A stretch of 64,000 nt of DNA. Origin: Polyangium sp. y55x31 (GTDB lineage: Bacteria; Myxococcota_A; Polyangia; Polyangiales; Polyangiaceae). Of this stretch, positions 26,237-34,785 are shown piece after piece. Positions within the stretch are counted from its first letter, which is position 1; each line of letters starts with the position of its first letter. The stretch is taken from contig NZ_JARZHG010000003.1 of assembly GCF_029946505.1 (NCBI RefSeq), positions 248,001 through 312,000 on the forward strand, given 5' to 3'. Under the pieces are notes generated by a model. It did no database searches. It was not told where the DNA came from and was given only the letters and a program-made list of their open reading frames with translations. A program made the position numbers and the translations under genes.

Positions 26237-27973
26237 ATGAACAAGCCCGTCGCTCCTGGAGATGTTCTTCTCGGTAAGTATCGCGTCGAGCGCGTGCTCG
26301 GAAAGGGCGGGATGGGTATCGTCGTTGCCGCGCGCCACGTCGAGCTCGACCACCTATACGCGATCAAGCTACTGCTGCCGGCGATACACGGACAACAGGA
26401 GTGGCTCGAGCGCTTTCTACGGGAGGCCCGCGCCGCGGCGCGGCTCCAGAGTGAGCATGTCGCGCGGGTCCACGATGTCGGGAACATGGAAAACGGTGCT
26501 CCATACATGGTGATGGAGTACCTCGATGGATGCGATCTGAAAGCGCTGCTCGCGAAGCAGGGACCGCTCAGCGTCGAGGATTCAGTGGAGTACGTGCTTC
26601 AGGCCTGCGACGCGATTGGGGAGGCGCACGAGCTGGGCATTGTGCACCGAGATCTCAAGCCGGCGAATCTTTTTTTGGTCCATCGGCGGAACGGGAGCCC
26701 GTGCGTGAAGGTGATCGATTTCGGAATCTCGAAGCTTACAGGGCCGGGAGCGGCGAAGTTAACGGGGTCGAACGCGATGTACGGGTCGCCCAAGTACATG
26801 TCCCCGGAGCAGATAGCGCGGACGAATGCGGTTGACATGCGCACTGACATCTGGGCAATGGGGGTGATTCTTTACGAGTTGCTAACGGCTCGTTCTCCGT
26901 TTCACGCCTCGAACATGGCGGAGGTTATGGCACGAGCCTTGACGGATGAGCCGACGCCACTGCGCGAACTACGACCGGATGTACCGCCGGAGATCGAGGC
27001 GGTGGTCACTCGGTGCTTGCGCAAGCGACGGGAGGACCGGTTTGATAGCGTCCAAGAACTCGTGGGGGCGCTCTGCCAGGCTATGCGTTCTCCGACCGTC
27101 GTGCGCCCTACGATGGCATCGGGGACGTTAGTATTATCCGCAGCCAAGGTCAGCTCGACGTTGCCAGCACCGGCGGTAAAGCCGGAGAGCCCGGTCACGA
27201 CGTTGCCATTGCCAGTACCGACTAGGCCGTGGAGCCCGCTTTCGACCTTGCCCTTGCCAATGCCAGCGAAGCCCGAGAACCCGCGCCCGATGTCCCCCTT
27301 GGCAGTGCCAGCGAAGCTGGAAAGCCCGCACTCAACGCCCTTGCCAGCACCGAAGTCCGAGAACTTGCGCCCGACGTCGCCCTTGGTCGCACCAAGGCAG
27401 CGCAAAGCGTTGCAAATGACGTTGCCCTTTCCAAGACCGGCAAAGCCCAAGCCGCTGCATTTGGCGTTACCCTCACCCGCACGAGCCAAGAATGTGCCAG
27501 GGAAGAAGTCGCGCACAACGAGGAAGTTGGCACTCGCTTGGCTCGCTGTGGGGGGGGGCATTGCAGGGGCCCTAGGACTATGGTTGTGTCTCCGCGGTTC
27601 GCTTGCGCTGACACCGGCATCCGTGCTGTTGCAAGAGCACGAAAATACGAAAAGCATGATCGTTCTGCCGGATCCGGCCCCAGTGTCTTCGTTGGTTCTT
27701 GAGGAGCCCAAGGCCGCGAATACAGCAAGCGTAATCGTCCTGCCGGATCCGGCCCCAGTGTCTTCGTTGGTTGAGGAGCCCAAGGCCGTGCACGTACCGA
27801 TTTCCACGAAAGAGAATACGGAACGTCCGTCCAAGGCACAAACGACTGCTGCCAAGCTTGAACCCGCGATCGCAAAGCCACAACTTCCGCGGCCGTCGAC
27901 AGTGACCGACACGACCCCGACCGCACCGTCTGCTCCAGCGGCGGATGGCTCGCCTGATCGCATGTTCCGCTAG
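26237..27973 (+). CDS. Transmembrane Ser/Thr protein kinase carried by element A
   Basis: Protein of 578 residues beginning MNKPVAPGDVLLGKYRVERV. Intact kinase core: GKGGMG loop, K44 in AIKLL, HRDLKPAN from 137, DFG at 161-163 and SPEQ from 189. A long linker has repeated proline units of the type TLPLPVPTRPWSP. One membrane helix near 445-468 (LALAWLAVGGGIAGALGLWL) leads to an outer part in which IVLPDPAPVSSLV occurs twice in tandem. Codon use is less GC-biased than for the kinases at 3349-6792. An AT-rich TATTATATTACAT stretch about 90 bases upstream could be its promoter. It is the first gene of element A. Confidence 0.92.
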   Translation: MNKPVAPGDVLLGKYRVERVLGKGGMGIVVAARHVELDHLYAIKLLLPAIHGQQEWLERFLREARAAARLQSEHVARVHDVGNMENGAPYMVMEYLDGCDLKALLAKQGPLSVEDSVEYVLQACDAIGEAHELGIVHRDLKPANLFLVHRRNGSPCVKVIDFGISKLTGPGAAKLTGSNAMYGSPKYMSPEQIARTNAVDMRTDIWAMGVILYELLTARSPFHASNMAEVMARALTDEPTPLRELRPDVPPEIEAVVTRCLRKRREDRFDSVQELVGALCQAMRSPTVVRPTMASGTLVLSAAKVSSTLPAPAVKPESPVTTLPLPVPTRPWSPLSTLPLPMPAKPENPRPMSPLAVPAKLESPHSTPLPAPKSENLRPTSPLVAPRQRKALQMTLPFPRPAKPKPLHLALPSPARAKNVPGKKSRTTRKLALAWLAVGGGIAGALGLWLCLRGSLALTPASVLLQEHENTKSMIVLPDPAPVSSLVLEEPKAANTASVIVLPDPAPVSSLVEEPKAVHVPISTKENTERPSKAQTTAAKLEPAIAKPQLPRPSTVTDTTPTAPSAPAADGSPDRMFR

Positions 27974-28002
27974 GCTCTGGAAACGTGTAACGTACCACCA
28001 AT

Positions 28003-28038
28003 TCGGATCCGGCTCGGGTCGGCAAATCGAATTCGTAA
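28003..28038 (+). repeat. 36-bp repeat, copy 3
   Basis: TCGGATCCGGCTCGGGTCGG matches copy 1 (25238) exactly over the first 22 bases. The second half has changed to CGAATTCG. It lies just after the element A kinase. Confidence 0.6.
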
Positions 28039-28044
28039 AAACGC

Positions 28045-28347
28045 CTACACGAGTCCGGGGCGCGCCCTCCCCTTTCGCCCGCCGGCCCCCGGTCCTCGCC
28101 CGGTCCCGTGCCCCTCCTCCGGCTCCGGCAACAGCTCCCCCGCACTGACCCCCAGCGCCGCCGCGATCTTCAGGCACGTCTCGACCGTGATGTTGACCCG
28201 CCCGTGCTCGGCGCTCGACAGGTTCCCCTTCGCAACGCCGCTCCTCTTGGCGAGCTGGTCGAGCGACATCCCTTGCTCGAGGCGGATGTTCCGGATGCGC
28301 GCGCCGATCTCGATGAGCAAGGGAGACGTAACTTGCCGACGCGGCAT
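28045..28347 (-). CDS. XRE-family regulator (element A copy)
   Basis: A 100-residue protein, MPRRQVTSPLLIEIGARIRN, with a clear helix-turn-helix: MSLDQLAKRSGVAKGNLSSA then TVETCLKIAAALGVSAGELL. It is paralogous to the protein at 50582-50881, which opens with the same MPRRQ. It lies 17 bases after the hypothetical gene at 28365 and in both elements is close to an ECF sigma gene. It probably represses its own operon or element genes; the operator is not identified. Confidence 0.88.
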   Translation of the reverse strand: MPRRQVTSPLLIEIGARIRNIRLEQGMSLDQLAKRSGVAKGNLSSAEHGRVNITVETCLKIAAALGVSAGELLPEPEEGHGTGRGPGAGGRKGRARPGLV

Positions 28348-28364
28348 GGCCCGGCCCCCACCGC

Positions 28365-29027
28365 TCAAACCAGCGCCCGGAGGCGGATGCGCGTCGGAGG
28401 GGCCCGGAGCTCGGAGGGGGTGTTGCGGTCGACCTCCCCGTGGGCCGGCAGGAGGTCGATCGTGCCCTCCTCGTCCAGGCGACGCAGCGCGGGCATGAGG
28501 GTGCCCGAGAAGGACATGTCGCAAAGGATGTCCCGGAGACGCCCAATGCCGATGGTGCCGTCCGCGTCCTCTCGCTGTCGTGACAGTACGACGTGCACGA
28601 GGCCGTCGACGTAGGCCTCGTCCCCGAGCTGCCGGAGGCCAACGGCATACTTGATGACCTCTCGTGCCGCCCGCTGGTAACGCGGGGGCGCGCGCAGGAG
28701 CTCGATCAACAGGAATTCCCACCGCTCGTCCCCGAGCATGGTCCCCGCGGACACACGCGTCTCACGAGGGGATCGATATGGAGGGACGGGCGGAAGAAGC
28801 GTTGACAGAGGTGGCTCGCGGAGCGCGTTCAGGAAGCTGTCCGCCTTCCGACCTACGAACGACCAGAATCGATCCCATCGCGACGGCCCGCACTTGGCGT
28901 CCACAATCGTGTCGCGCGGCGGCTCGGAATGCGCCACGCTCATCCGCGCCCCGCTTTGCGGCGGAAGCGCCGAGCGGTCCATCACGGTCGTTGCTGCGTC
29001 GTCGTCGACGTCCTGAAGAGCATGCAT
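28365..29027 (-). CDS. Hypothetical protein of 220 residues, co-transcribed with the XRE gene
   Basis: Begins MHALQDVDDDAATTVMDRSA after a good ribosome site (GGAGGA). The N-terminal 90 residues are polar and Pro-rich. The C-terminal part resembles a winged-helix fold (WEFLLIELLRAPPRYQRAAR, GRLRDILCDMSFSGTLMPAL, RLDEEGTIDLLP). I do not recognise the family. Its close spacing to the XRE gene suggests a joint regulatory unit. No counterpart accompanies the element B XRE gene. Confidence 0.7.
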   Translation of the reverse strand: MHALQDVDDDAATTVMDRSALPPQSGARMSVAHSEPPRDTIVDAKCGPSRWDRFWSFVGRKADSFLNALREPPLSTLLPPVPPYRSPRETRVSAGTMLGDERWEFLLIELLRAPPRYQRAAREVIKYAVGLRQLGDEAYVDGLVHVVLSRQREDADGTIGIGRLRDILCDMSFSGTLMPALRRLDEEGTIDLLPAHGEVDRNTPSELRAPPTRIRLRALV

Positions 29028-29266
29028 CGATCCTCCGAAGGCATCGCCGACCCGAGGCGACGGCGGATCGAGGGTGTACGCGAGCAGTGCGGCCCCCCGA
29101 TTCGCCGTCGTCTGAGATCGGCGACGTGTCGTGCTCGGACGTGTGCGAGGCCTTCATCGACCCCAGTGGATCCGGGTGCGCGCAGCGCTATGTTTTGCCC
29201 AGACGAGGGCTACGGCACGCGGATCCACTGCGAACGGTGAAACGTCGCGGAATAGGCGGCTGGCTA

Positions 29267-30229
29267 CTACTTCGCTTGTGCTTCCGCGTCGCGAATCGCA
29301 TTCGCGATCATCCACACGGACGTCGAGCGTTGCTCGTAGCGACGTGGCGGGGAAGCCTTGGTATTGCGCGGAACCGTGGGTTTCGGAGCCTCCTGCAGGC
29401 TTGCCAGCGTTGACCTCACGAGGTCAGCGCAGCGCGCCGCATCCTCATAGCCCGTGCTCTGGATGTTCTTGCCGCCAGTCGCGAAGCCGTCCGCTGCATG
29501 CAACCCCGAATCCGGAGTCGCAGCCAGAATCACTGCCGCCGTCGCCCCGAAGCCAATCAACCGCGCAGGGCCCCGGCGAAGCGCGCCGAAGAATCGCACC
29601 CAGAGCGAGCCCACGTGTGCACGCGCCTCTCGCGCTGCGAAGCCAAGCAGCGCGAGCGGGATGGCCCAGGCCCGACGGCGCCGGCCCGAGCGCGGTGCCA
29701 CGTCGCGCACGGCGATGCGGGCTCGGTCGAGCACGCAATCTACCCGCGAGCGCATTGTGCTCCACGGGATGCCATGCTCGTCGGCGAGGTCCTTGATGTC
29801 CTTGTCCTCGTAGAAGTGCTCGTGGAGCAACGCTCCGTCATCCCGGCTGAGGCGCTCGAATACGGTAGATGCGATCACCCTGTCCTCGAAGGGCCCGAGA
29901 TACGCGTCCTTCTCCTCCGCAACGAGCTCGATGTCCTCAGCGGGTGCGGACATTTCGCGTGAGCGAGATGCATTCCGACGGTTCGTCTTGGCCGCATATT
30001 TCGCGAGCGTGCAGAGCCACGCACCAAACGCGACATCATCTTTTGGATCCGGTCGCTCGATTTCGGGCTTGCCACACGCGAGCACGAATGCATCATGGAC
30101 GACGTCATCGACATGCGCCGCGTCCACTCCAATCGACCGAACGACCGCGGCCATGGCGACCCGGTGCCGGAGCAGAGCCTCCTTGGAGACCCGGAGCTCG
30201 TTCGCGCAGTCGTCGATGCCGCGTGTCAT
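29267..30229 (-). CDS. ECF-type sigma factor with C-terminal membrane extension (element A)
   Basis: Protein of 320 residues. Residues 1-90 are region 2-like (AAHVDDVVHDAFVLACGKPE, FGAWLCTLAKYAAKTNRRNA). Residues about 120-175 are region 4-like (RLSRDDGALLHEHFYEDKDI, DLADEHGIPWSTMRSRVDCV). A basic hinge and two hydrophobic stretches (RAWAIPLALLGFAAREARA; GFGATAAVILAATP) follow, then an outer tail. Sigma factors normally lack membrane helices, so the C-terminus may act as a built-in anti-sigma-like sensor. It diverges from the envelope protein at 30376, its likely target, and is paralogous to 51037-52005. Confidence 0.85.
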   Translation of the reverse strand: MTRGIDDCANELRVSKEALLRHRVAMAAVVRSIGVDAAHVDDVVHDAFVLACGKPEIERPDPKDDVAFGAWLCTLAKYAAKTNRRNASRSREMSAPAEDIELVAEEKDAYLGPFEDRVIASTVFERLSRDDGALLHEHFYEDKDIKDLADEHGIPWSTMRSRVDCVLDRARIAVRDVAPRSGRRRRAWAIPLALLGFAAREARAHVGSLWVRFFGALRRGPARLIGFGATAAVILAATPDSGLHAADGFATGGKNIQSTGYEDAARCADLVRSTLASLQEAPKPTVPRNTKASPPRRYEQRSTSVWMIANAIRDAEAQAK

Positions 30230-30375
30230 TCCGGATACCTCCCGGCCGAGGTCCGGCGCAGTGCGCCGCCCCTGCTCGCGTTCACTGGTCCCACGAAGGT
30301 AAAGGGCACGAGAAGCCTCCCATCACGAAAAAATCGACAGGCCCCCCGAAGATTTCTGGTCGAGGGTCTCGGAAC

Positions 30376-31401
30376 GTGAAGCCGCACACCGCCAGAGTCC
30401 ACGGCAGGCGCCTCGGCGTCGGGGGCTGTACCGTCGTCCTCGCGTTGACCTGGCCGTTGTCGTCGTTCGCCGCGGACGAGGTGCCGCGTCATCGCGTCGA
30501 GCTCACGGCGGATCGCTCGCTCCCCGGATGCTCCAACCCGTTCGACTTCAGCGCCATCCTCACGAACTGGTTGCCCGTGAGCACCCTGGATCCGACCGCC
30601 ACGCGCGCGCTCGTCGTGCGGATCCGGCGGCTACCGGACGGCGGGAGGTCGGTCGACACGACGATCACGGACGAGGCCGGAGCCGCGGTGCACACCGAGC
30701 ACCACGACTACCCGCCGACGGACGATTGCTTCAAGGTGCTTTACTGGACGGCGTTCGACGCGGCGAAACGGATCCGTGAGCTCGCGCCGCCACATGAGGA
30801 GGAGGTGGCTGTGGCACCACCTCCGTCCGAGCCAGCGCCAGCGCCTGTGCCAGCAAAGCCTGCCCCGTGCCCGGCGTGTCCGCCGCCGTCAAAGCCGCCC
30901 GCTGCTCCGACACCCATGCGCCGGTTCGTGGGTCTGGGAGCGACGATCTCCCGTGGAGCCGCGCCGGAGTGGGGGCCGGGGCTCCGTCTCGCGGGGGGCG
31001 TGCAGCTCGCGGCATTCACGCTCGAGCTCGATGCCCGGTGGATGCCGCTCCTGAACACGCGCCGCGCGGGGCTGAGTGATGTCGACATCCACACGTTCGC
31101 CCTGACGGGAGCCGGCTGTTTCAAGCGCGCACCGCTCCTCGGCTGCCTGTTGGTCACCGGTGGGACCGTGGGTACGGTGGTGTCGAGCAGGGACTATGCG
31201 TGGCGGGGCGCTGGTGGTTTCTTCGGCGCGGGAGCGCGCACCGCGGTGGAATTTCCGCTCTCGTCACACCTGATGGCACGCGTGGACGTCGAGGTCGCGC
31301 TATCGTTCATCGGCGCCCGCTTGGATTTCTTCGGGCCCTCGCCTTGGGAGCTCCTGATTCCCGTCGCCACCGGCGGCGGCTCGCTCTTGTACGCGTTCTG
31401 A
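30376..31401 (+). CDS. Secreted envelope protein, probable beta-barrel C-terminus (element A)
   Basis: Protein of 341 residues from a GTG start. Signal peptide TVVLALTWPLSSFAADEVPR. A unique N-terminal domain (VELTADRSLPGCSNPFDFSA, ALVVRIRRLPDGGRSVDTTI, DDCFKVLYWTAFDAAKRIRE) is followed by a Pro/Ala/Cys hinge (PAPCPACPPPSKPP). The C-terminal half has alternating hydrophobic strands and an aromatic end (GGGSLLYAF) typical of outer-membrane barrels. The paralogue at 52152-53171 has the same architecture. It is divergent from the sigma gene and separated by 146 bases, so the sigma factor probably drives it. Confidence 0.82.
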   Translation: MKPHTARVHGRRLGVGGCTVVLALTWPLSSFAADEVPRHRVELTADRSLPGCSNPFDFSAILTNWLPVSTLDPTATRALVVRIRRLPDGGRSVDTTITDEAGAAVHTEHHDYPPTDDCFKVLYWTAFDAAKRIRELAPPHEEEVAVAPPPSEPAPAPVPAKPAPCPACPPPSKPPAAPTPMRRFVGLGATISRGAAPEWGPGLRLAGGVQLAAFTLELDARWMPLLNTRRAGLSDVDIHTFALTGAGCFKRAPLLGCLLVTGGTVGTVVSSRDYAWRGAGGFFGAGARTAVEFPLSSHLMARVDVEVALSFIGARLDFFGPSPWELLIPVATGGGSLLYAF

Positions 31402-31480
31402 GGGGCGTATTGCTTTGTCGCACGCAGCCGCAGCGTCCTCGGCGTATCATTCGGGGCACCCGAGCCCGTGGGGAGACCAA

Positions 31481-31729
31481 ATGCCCTTGTCCAAGAAAGA
31501 AGAATCGTGGACCCGCGAACTCCGCGCGCATCTGGTCGCTTTATCGCGCGAACCGGAGAGGCCGGCTCTGGACATCGAGTGGCTCATCGCGCGATGCGAT
31601 GATACGCTGGTTCGCTATGAAGGCGATTGGCAAAAAGCATCATATCGGCAGCTAACGAAGGACGTTGCCAACTTCGCCGATAGGTTCCCCAGCATGCTCC
31701 CGCAGGAACTCGTGTGCGCTCCAGAGTGA
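31481..31729 (+). CDS. Small hypothetical protein
   Basis: An 82-residue protein (MPLSKKEESWTRELRAHLVA) with a good ribosome site, GGGGAGACC. It is helical and acidic/basic balanced, with no signal peptide or recognisable motif. It follows the envelope protein by 79 bases and converges with the cysteine-rich lipoprotein at 31749. Confidence 0.6.
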   Translation: MPLSKKEESWTRELRAHLVALSREPERPALDIEWLIARCDDTLVRYEGDWQKASYRQLTKDVANFADRFPSMLPQELVCAPE

Positions 31730-31748
31730 CGCCCGGGGACATTCAGAA

Positions 31749-33041
31749 TCAGCTCGTGGGCGCGTAGCAGCACACTGTGACAGGGTCCGTCAGCACGACC
31801 TCGCCTTCCACGTCACCGCCGCTCGGCGTGCATGCTCCCTTCATGTAGTCGAGGACCTCGGCGGACTTGCCGAGGAGCTGCGTGCCCGCCATGAGGTCGT
31901 GGCACGGCGAGCTCATGCCGGAGGAGACGTTGAACGCCGCCTCCTCAATCGTGCAACCCGCGCCGCTGAACAACCGGAATTTCGTGTTGCAGAACCCGCC
32001 GCTCGGCTCGCTGCACGTGCACTCCGCGCAGGTCCGTTTGTCCTCCACGTGCTGGTAGAGGAGCTGCCTCTCGCCCCAGCCTTCCGGACAGGGGTGGTCC
32101 CCCTCGCGATACACGCAGGAGGAGAAGCTCGGGGGAGTCGGTACACATACCTTCCCTGCGGCTTCCACGCAGCTGGGCGCCGGAGTCGCACTCGTGCACG
32201 CTTTCCCGAGCGGCGTCTGCGGTCCGCCTTCCCACGCATGCGGGATCGAGGGCTCGGGGTCTCCCACGAGGTGCGGCTTGCACGGCAGTTCCTCGATCGT
32301 CGGCGGCGAGATCATGATCGACCGCACGCAGGGCACCCCGCCGCATAGCTTCCCGCTCTGGATCGATTTGTCCTCGTTGCAGGTCCCGTCCCAGTTTGTC
32401 GGCGGATCGAGGTTTGTCTTGACGCCGAGGTTCGGATCAGGGGTGCACGCTGCCGAGCTCACCGTCCACGTCTCCGGCAACTTGCACGTCCCCTCGGGCG
32501 GATCGCACTCGCACGTGCCGCAGGAGAGTGGGGGCGGCTCGGCCCACGCTTCGAAAGCGAGGATCGGCGCGTCCTCAGGGCACGTCGGCGCCTCCATATC
32601 CCAGCCCTGCCAGAAGCTGACCGGGCCCTTCCAGTCGCCGGCCGCGGGCGGCGTGCACGTTCCGCCTGTGCAAAGGGAAGACATCGAGCCGTCACTGCCG
32701 CCATCGAGCGAGGAGCACCACGGCGCGAGCGTTCGAGGGCTCTTCCCCTCGGGGCACCACTCGGGCGTCGGGCACGGGCAGCACTCGAAGGGGACGTCGG
32801 GAGCGCAGCCGGTGCGGCAGTGCTCGGGGGGTTGTGGCGGAGGATCCGCGTCCCAGCACTCCTCACGGAAGATGCATGGGCAACATTCCTCCGGGATGGC
32901 CAGCAACCCGTTGTCCTGGAGCGGACAGTCGGCAGCGACGTAACCGCCGGGAGCGAGGCATGCGGGCACGGCGATCGCGGCGCCTCCAAGGCAAGCCGCG
33001 ATGACGATGCCGGCGCGTACCAGACGAAGCATGGTCCCCAT
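31749..33041 (-). CDS. Large cysteine-rich lipoprotein
   Basis: Protein of 430 residues with a lipoprotein-type signal (GIVIAACLGGAAIAVPAC). More than 35 cysteines are arranged in repeated CCPC units (PEECCPCIFREECWD, PFECCPCPTPEWCPE) and later disulphide-rich modules. The C-terminal third is matched by the gene corpse at 8346-8760. It is surface exposed and without enzymatic motif. The following gene (33059) ends 18 bases upstream of this start on the same strand, so the two are likely one transcript. Confidence 0.8.
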   Translation of the reverse strand: MGTMLRLVRAGIVIAACLGGAAIAVPACLAPGGYVAADCPLQDNGLLAIPEECCPCIFREECWDADPPPQPPEHCRTGCAPDVPFECCPCPTPEWCPEGKSPRTLAPWCSSLDGGSDGSMSSLCTGGTCTPPAAGDWKGPVSFWQGWDMEAPTCPEDAPILAFEAWAEPPPLSCGTCECDPPEGTCKLPETWTVSSAACTPDPNLGVKTNLDPPTNWDGTCNEDKSIQSGKLCGGVPCVRSIMISPPTIEELPCKPHLVGDPEPSIPHAWEGGPQTPLGKACTSATPAPSCVEAAGKVCVPTPPSFSSCVYREGDHPCPEGWGERQLLYQHVEDKRTCAECTCSEPSGGFCNTKFRLFSGAGCTIEEAAFNVSSGMSSPCHDLMAGTQLLGKSAEVLDYMKGACTPSGGDVEGEVVLTDPVTVCCYAPTS

Positions 33042-33058
33042 GTTACACCACTCCTCCG

Positions 33059-33547
33059 TCAGCGAGCTTCGGCGCGGAGCGTCGTCGGCGCCGCGGGCAG
33101 GTGGGCCGCAGGTTTCGGCTTCAAGGACCGCGCGGTCGTGGCAGGCGCGGGGGCGGAAGGAGCTGCACTTGCGCTCTCGCTCGCGGCCGCGCTCGAAACG
33201 GGGATCGGTGGGATCGTGTTGAGGGCCTCGCAGCCCCAGGAGCCTGCGACGTACTCACGCTTGCACTGCACGAAGATCGTGCCGCCCGTCGTCGAGACCT
33301 GCAACGAGTGCGACCAGGGCACCCGCTCCCACTTCGTGGGCATCGCTTCGCAGCCGGCGGGTTGGCCCTGACAAGCGGTTTGGCCGGCCAGGTGGTCCAC
33401 CTCGACGGAGGAGGCGAAGACGTTGACGAGGCACATGACAGCGAAGCCGAGGAACAAGGCCGTGAAGAGCAGGTTTGCGAGGTGTCGGAAGACGGCCGAC
33501 GTGGTAGAGGGCTCGCGCGTCGGCGCCGGACGGGGCGGTTCTGCCAT
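33059..33547 (-). CDS. Single-pass membrane protein with outer cysteine-containing domain
   Basis: Protein of 162 residues from the ATG at 33547 (MAEPPRPAPTREPST); a longer start at 33598 is possible. A membrane helix (HLANLLFTALFLGFAVMCLV) is followed by an outer part with four cysteines (QTACQGQPAGCEAMPTKWER, FVQCKREYVAGSWGCEAL) and a Pro/Ala tail. It is upstream of, and probably co-transcribed with, the cysteine-rich lipoprotein. Function unknown. Confidence 0.7.
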   Translation of the reverse strand: MAEPPRPAPTREPSTTSAVFRHLANLLFTALFLGFAVMCLVNVFASSVEVDHLAGQTACQGQPAGCEAMPTKWERVPWSHSLQVSTTGGTIFVQCKREYVAGSWGCEALNTIPPIPVSSAAASESASAAPSAPAPATTARSLKPKPAAHLPAAPTTLRAEAR

Positions 33548-33803
33548 GAGGGCGCAGGGTACACGGACAAACCCGGGAGGGGAAGAGACAAACTTCATCT
33601 GCTATGGAATATCGAGAGGCAAAAGAGTCGTCACTGCACACACTCCAAGAGCGTCTACGGGCAGACCTCGTACGCGCTGTTGACACCTGGAGGAGTCCGC
33701 ACGGTACCGGATCGAGTAGAGGGCGATCCGGGCCGAGTGTCGATGTGGTAGAGTAGAAAGGAAGAGAGACGACGATGGCCCGCGCGGTGACGAGGTCCGA
33801 GAG

Positions 33804-34046
33804 ATGAACGAGCGAGAAGGAGATACGGAAGTGGTCTGCGGATGCTACTTCGAAGGGCTCCCCGGCCACTGCCAGACGAGGCTGCACTCCCAGGGAGCAT
33901 ATATGTGCCCGTATTGCGACGATGCACCGTTCCACCGCCATTGCATGGGGTGTGGGACGAACGCAGTGCCAGGCACGTTCGAACCGATTGAGCTGTATTG
34001 TTCCGCGTGCCGGGCTGGCGACGCGCCACGACGCGAAGCGAAGTGA
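33804..34046 (+). CDS. Small zinc-ribbon-like protein
   Basis: An 80-residue protein with ten cysteines and several histidines: VVCGCYF, YMCPYCDDAPFHRHCMGCG and ELYCSACRAG. The CxxC pairs suggest one or two structural zinc sites. No signal peptide, so it is cytosolic. It stands alone between convergent and divergent neighbours. It may bind nucleic acid or protein; no family recognised. Confidence 0.65.
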   Translation: MNEREGDTEVVCGCYFEGLPGHCQTRLHSQGAYMCPYCDDAPFHRHCMGCGTNAVPGTFEPIELYCSACRAGDAPRREAK

Positions 34047-34204
34047 CCCCCCTCGGCTCCTCCGTGACCACGCGATAACCCACGTCCACCTTTTCGCGGG
34101 CGGCTGGGCGTGGAGCGCTGTTCCTTCCTCGCGTGGGCGACGAGGTGGGGAGGAATGCCGCGAACTTCGGCCATCTGGCCTTTCGGGTCATGGCTGGTCG
34201 TCGC

Positions 34205-34705
34205 CTACAGCTTGAACAGCGCCATGGCGATCTCGCCATTCTTGACAGTTACGGTCCGCGTGCGCGGCCCGCACTTGACCACATGTACGCCTGGGGGAAG
34301 CGGCAGACGGAGCGTCGTGGATGAAGTGATCGACACATCATCCACCGAAAACTCGCAGGGACCGCCCACGGCCACCGCAACGAGGGTTCCCACCTCCTCC
34401 GGAGGGGGCGCGCTGGGCGCCGGTTGAGGCGATGGGGGCGGCTGCGTCGCAGCGATGCGCGAGGACGCCGGCAGGGGCTTGCGAGGCGGCGCCACGGGCG
34501 CGACCTCGGCTGCCAAGGGGCGAGGGGCTTCCGAGGCCAAGACGTCCACGACGAGCAGCTCGTCGCGGGCGGCCGGTTCGTCCCTGGCGGGAGGTATTTC
34601 GGGCGGCGCGGAGGTTAACTGCCGCGTCGTGGTGATTCCGTGAACCCCCACGCCCGTGGTCAGCATGCCGAACATCAACAACAGCGCAATGTGCCAGCGG
34701 TTCAT
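34205..34705 (-). CDS. Secreted/anchored protein with PEGA-like C-terminal domain
   Basis: Protein of 166 residues. N-terminal hydrophobic helix (IALLLMFGMLTTGVGVHGI), a long Pro/Ala/Glu linker, then a beta-rich C-terminal domain (GGPCEFSVDDVSITSSTTLR, LPPGVHVVKCGPRTRTVTVK) with the spacing of PEGA domains and a cysteine pair likely forming a disulphide. It is probably anchored in the inner membrane with the domain outside. Role unknown. Confidence 0.7.
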   Translation of the reverse strand: MNRWHIALLLMFGMLTTGVGVHGITTTRQLTSAPPEIPPARDEPAARDELLVVDVLASEAPRPLAAEVAPVAPPRKPLPASSRIAATQPPPSPQPAPSAPPPEEVGTLVAVAVGGPCEFSVDDVSITSSTTLRLPLPPGVHVVKCGPRTRTVTVKNGEIAMALFKL

Positions 34706-34785
34706 GACCGGCGAGGTCTACCACTGGCATGAAGCCTCGTTCGTAAGGGAACGAGGCCTCGTTTGTCAGGGAACGGCGGACGGTC

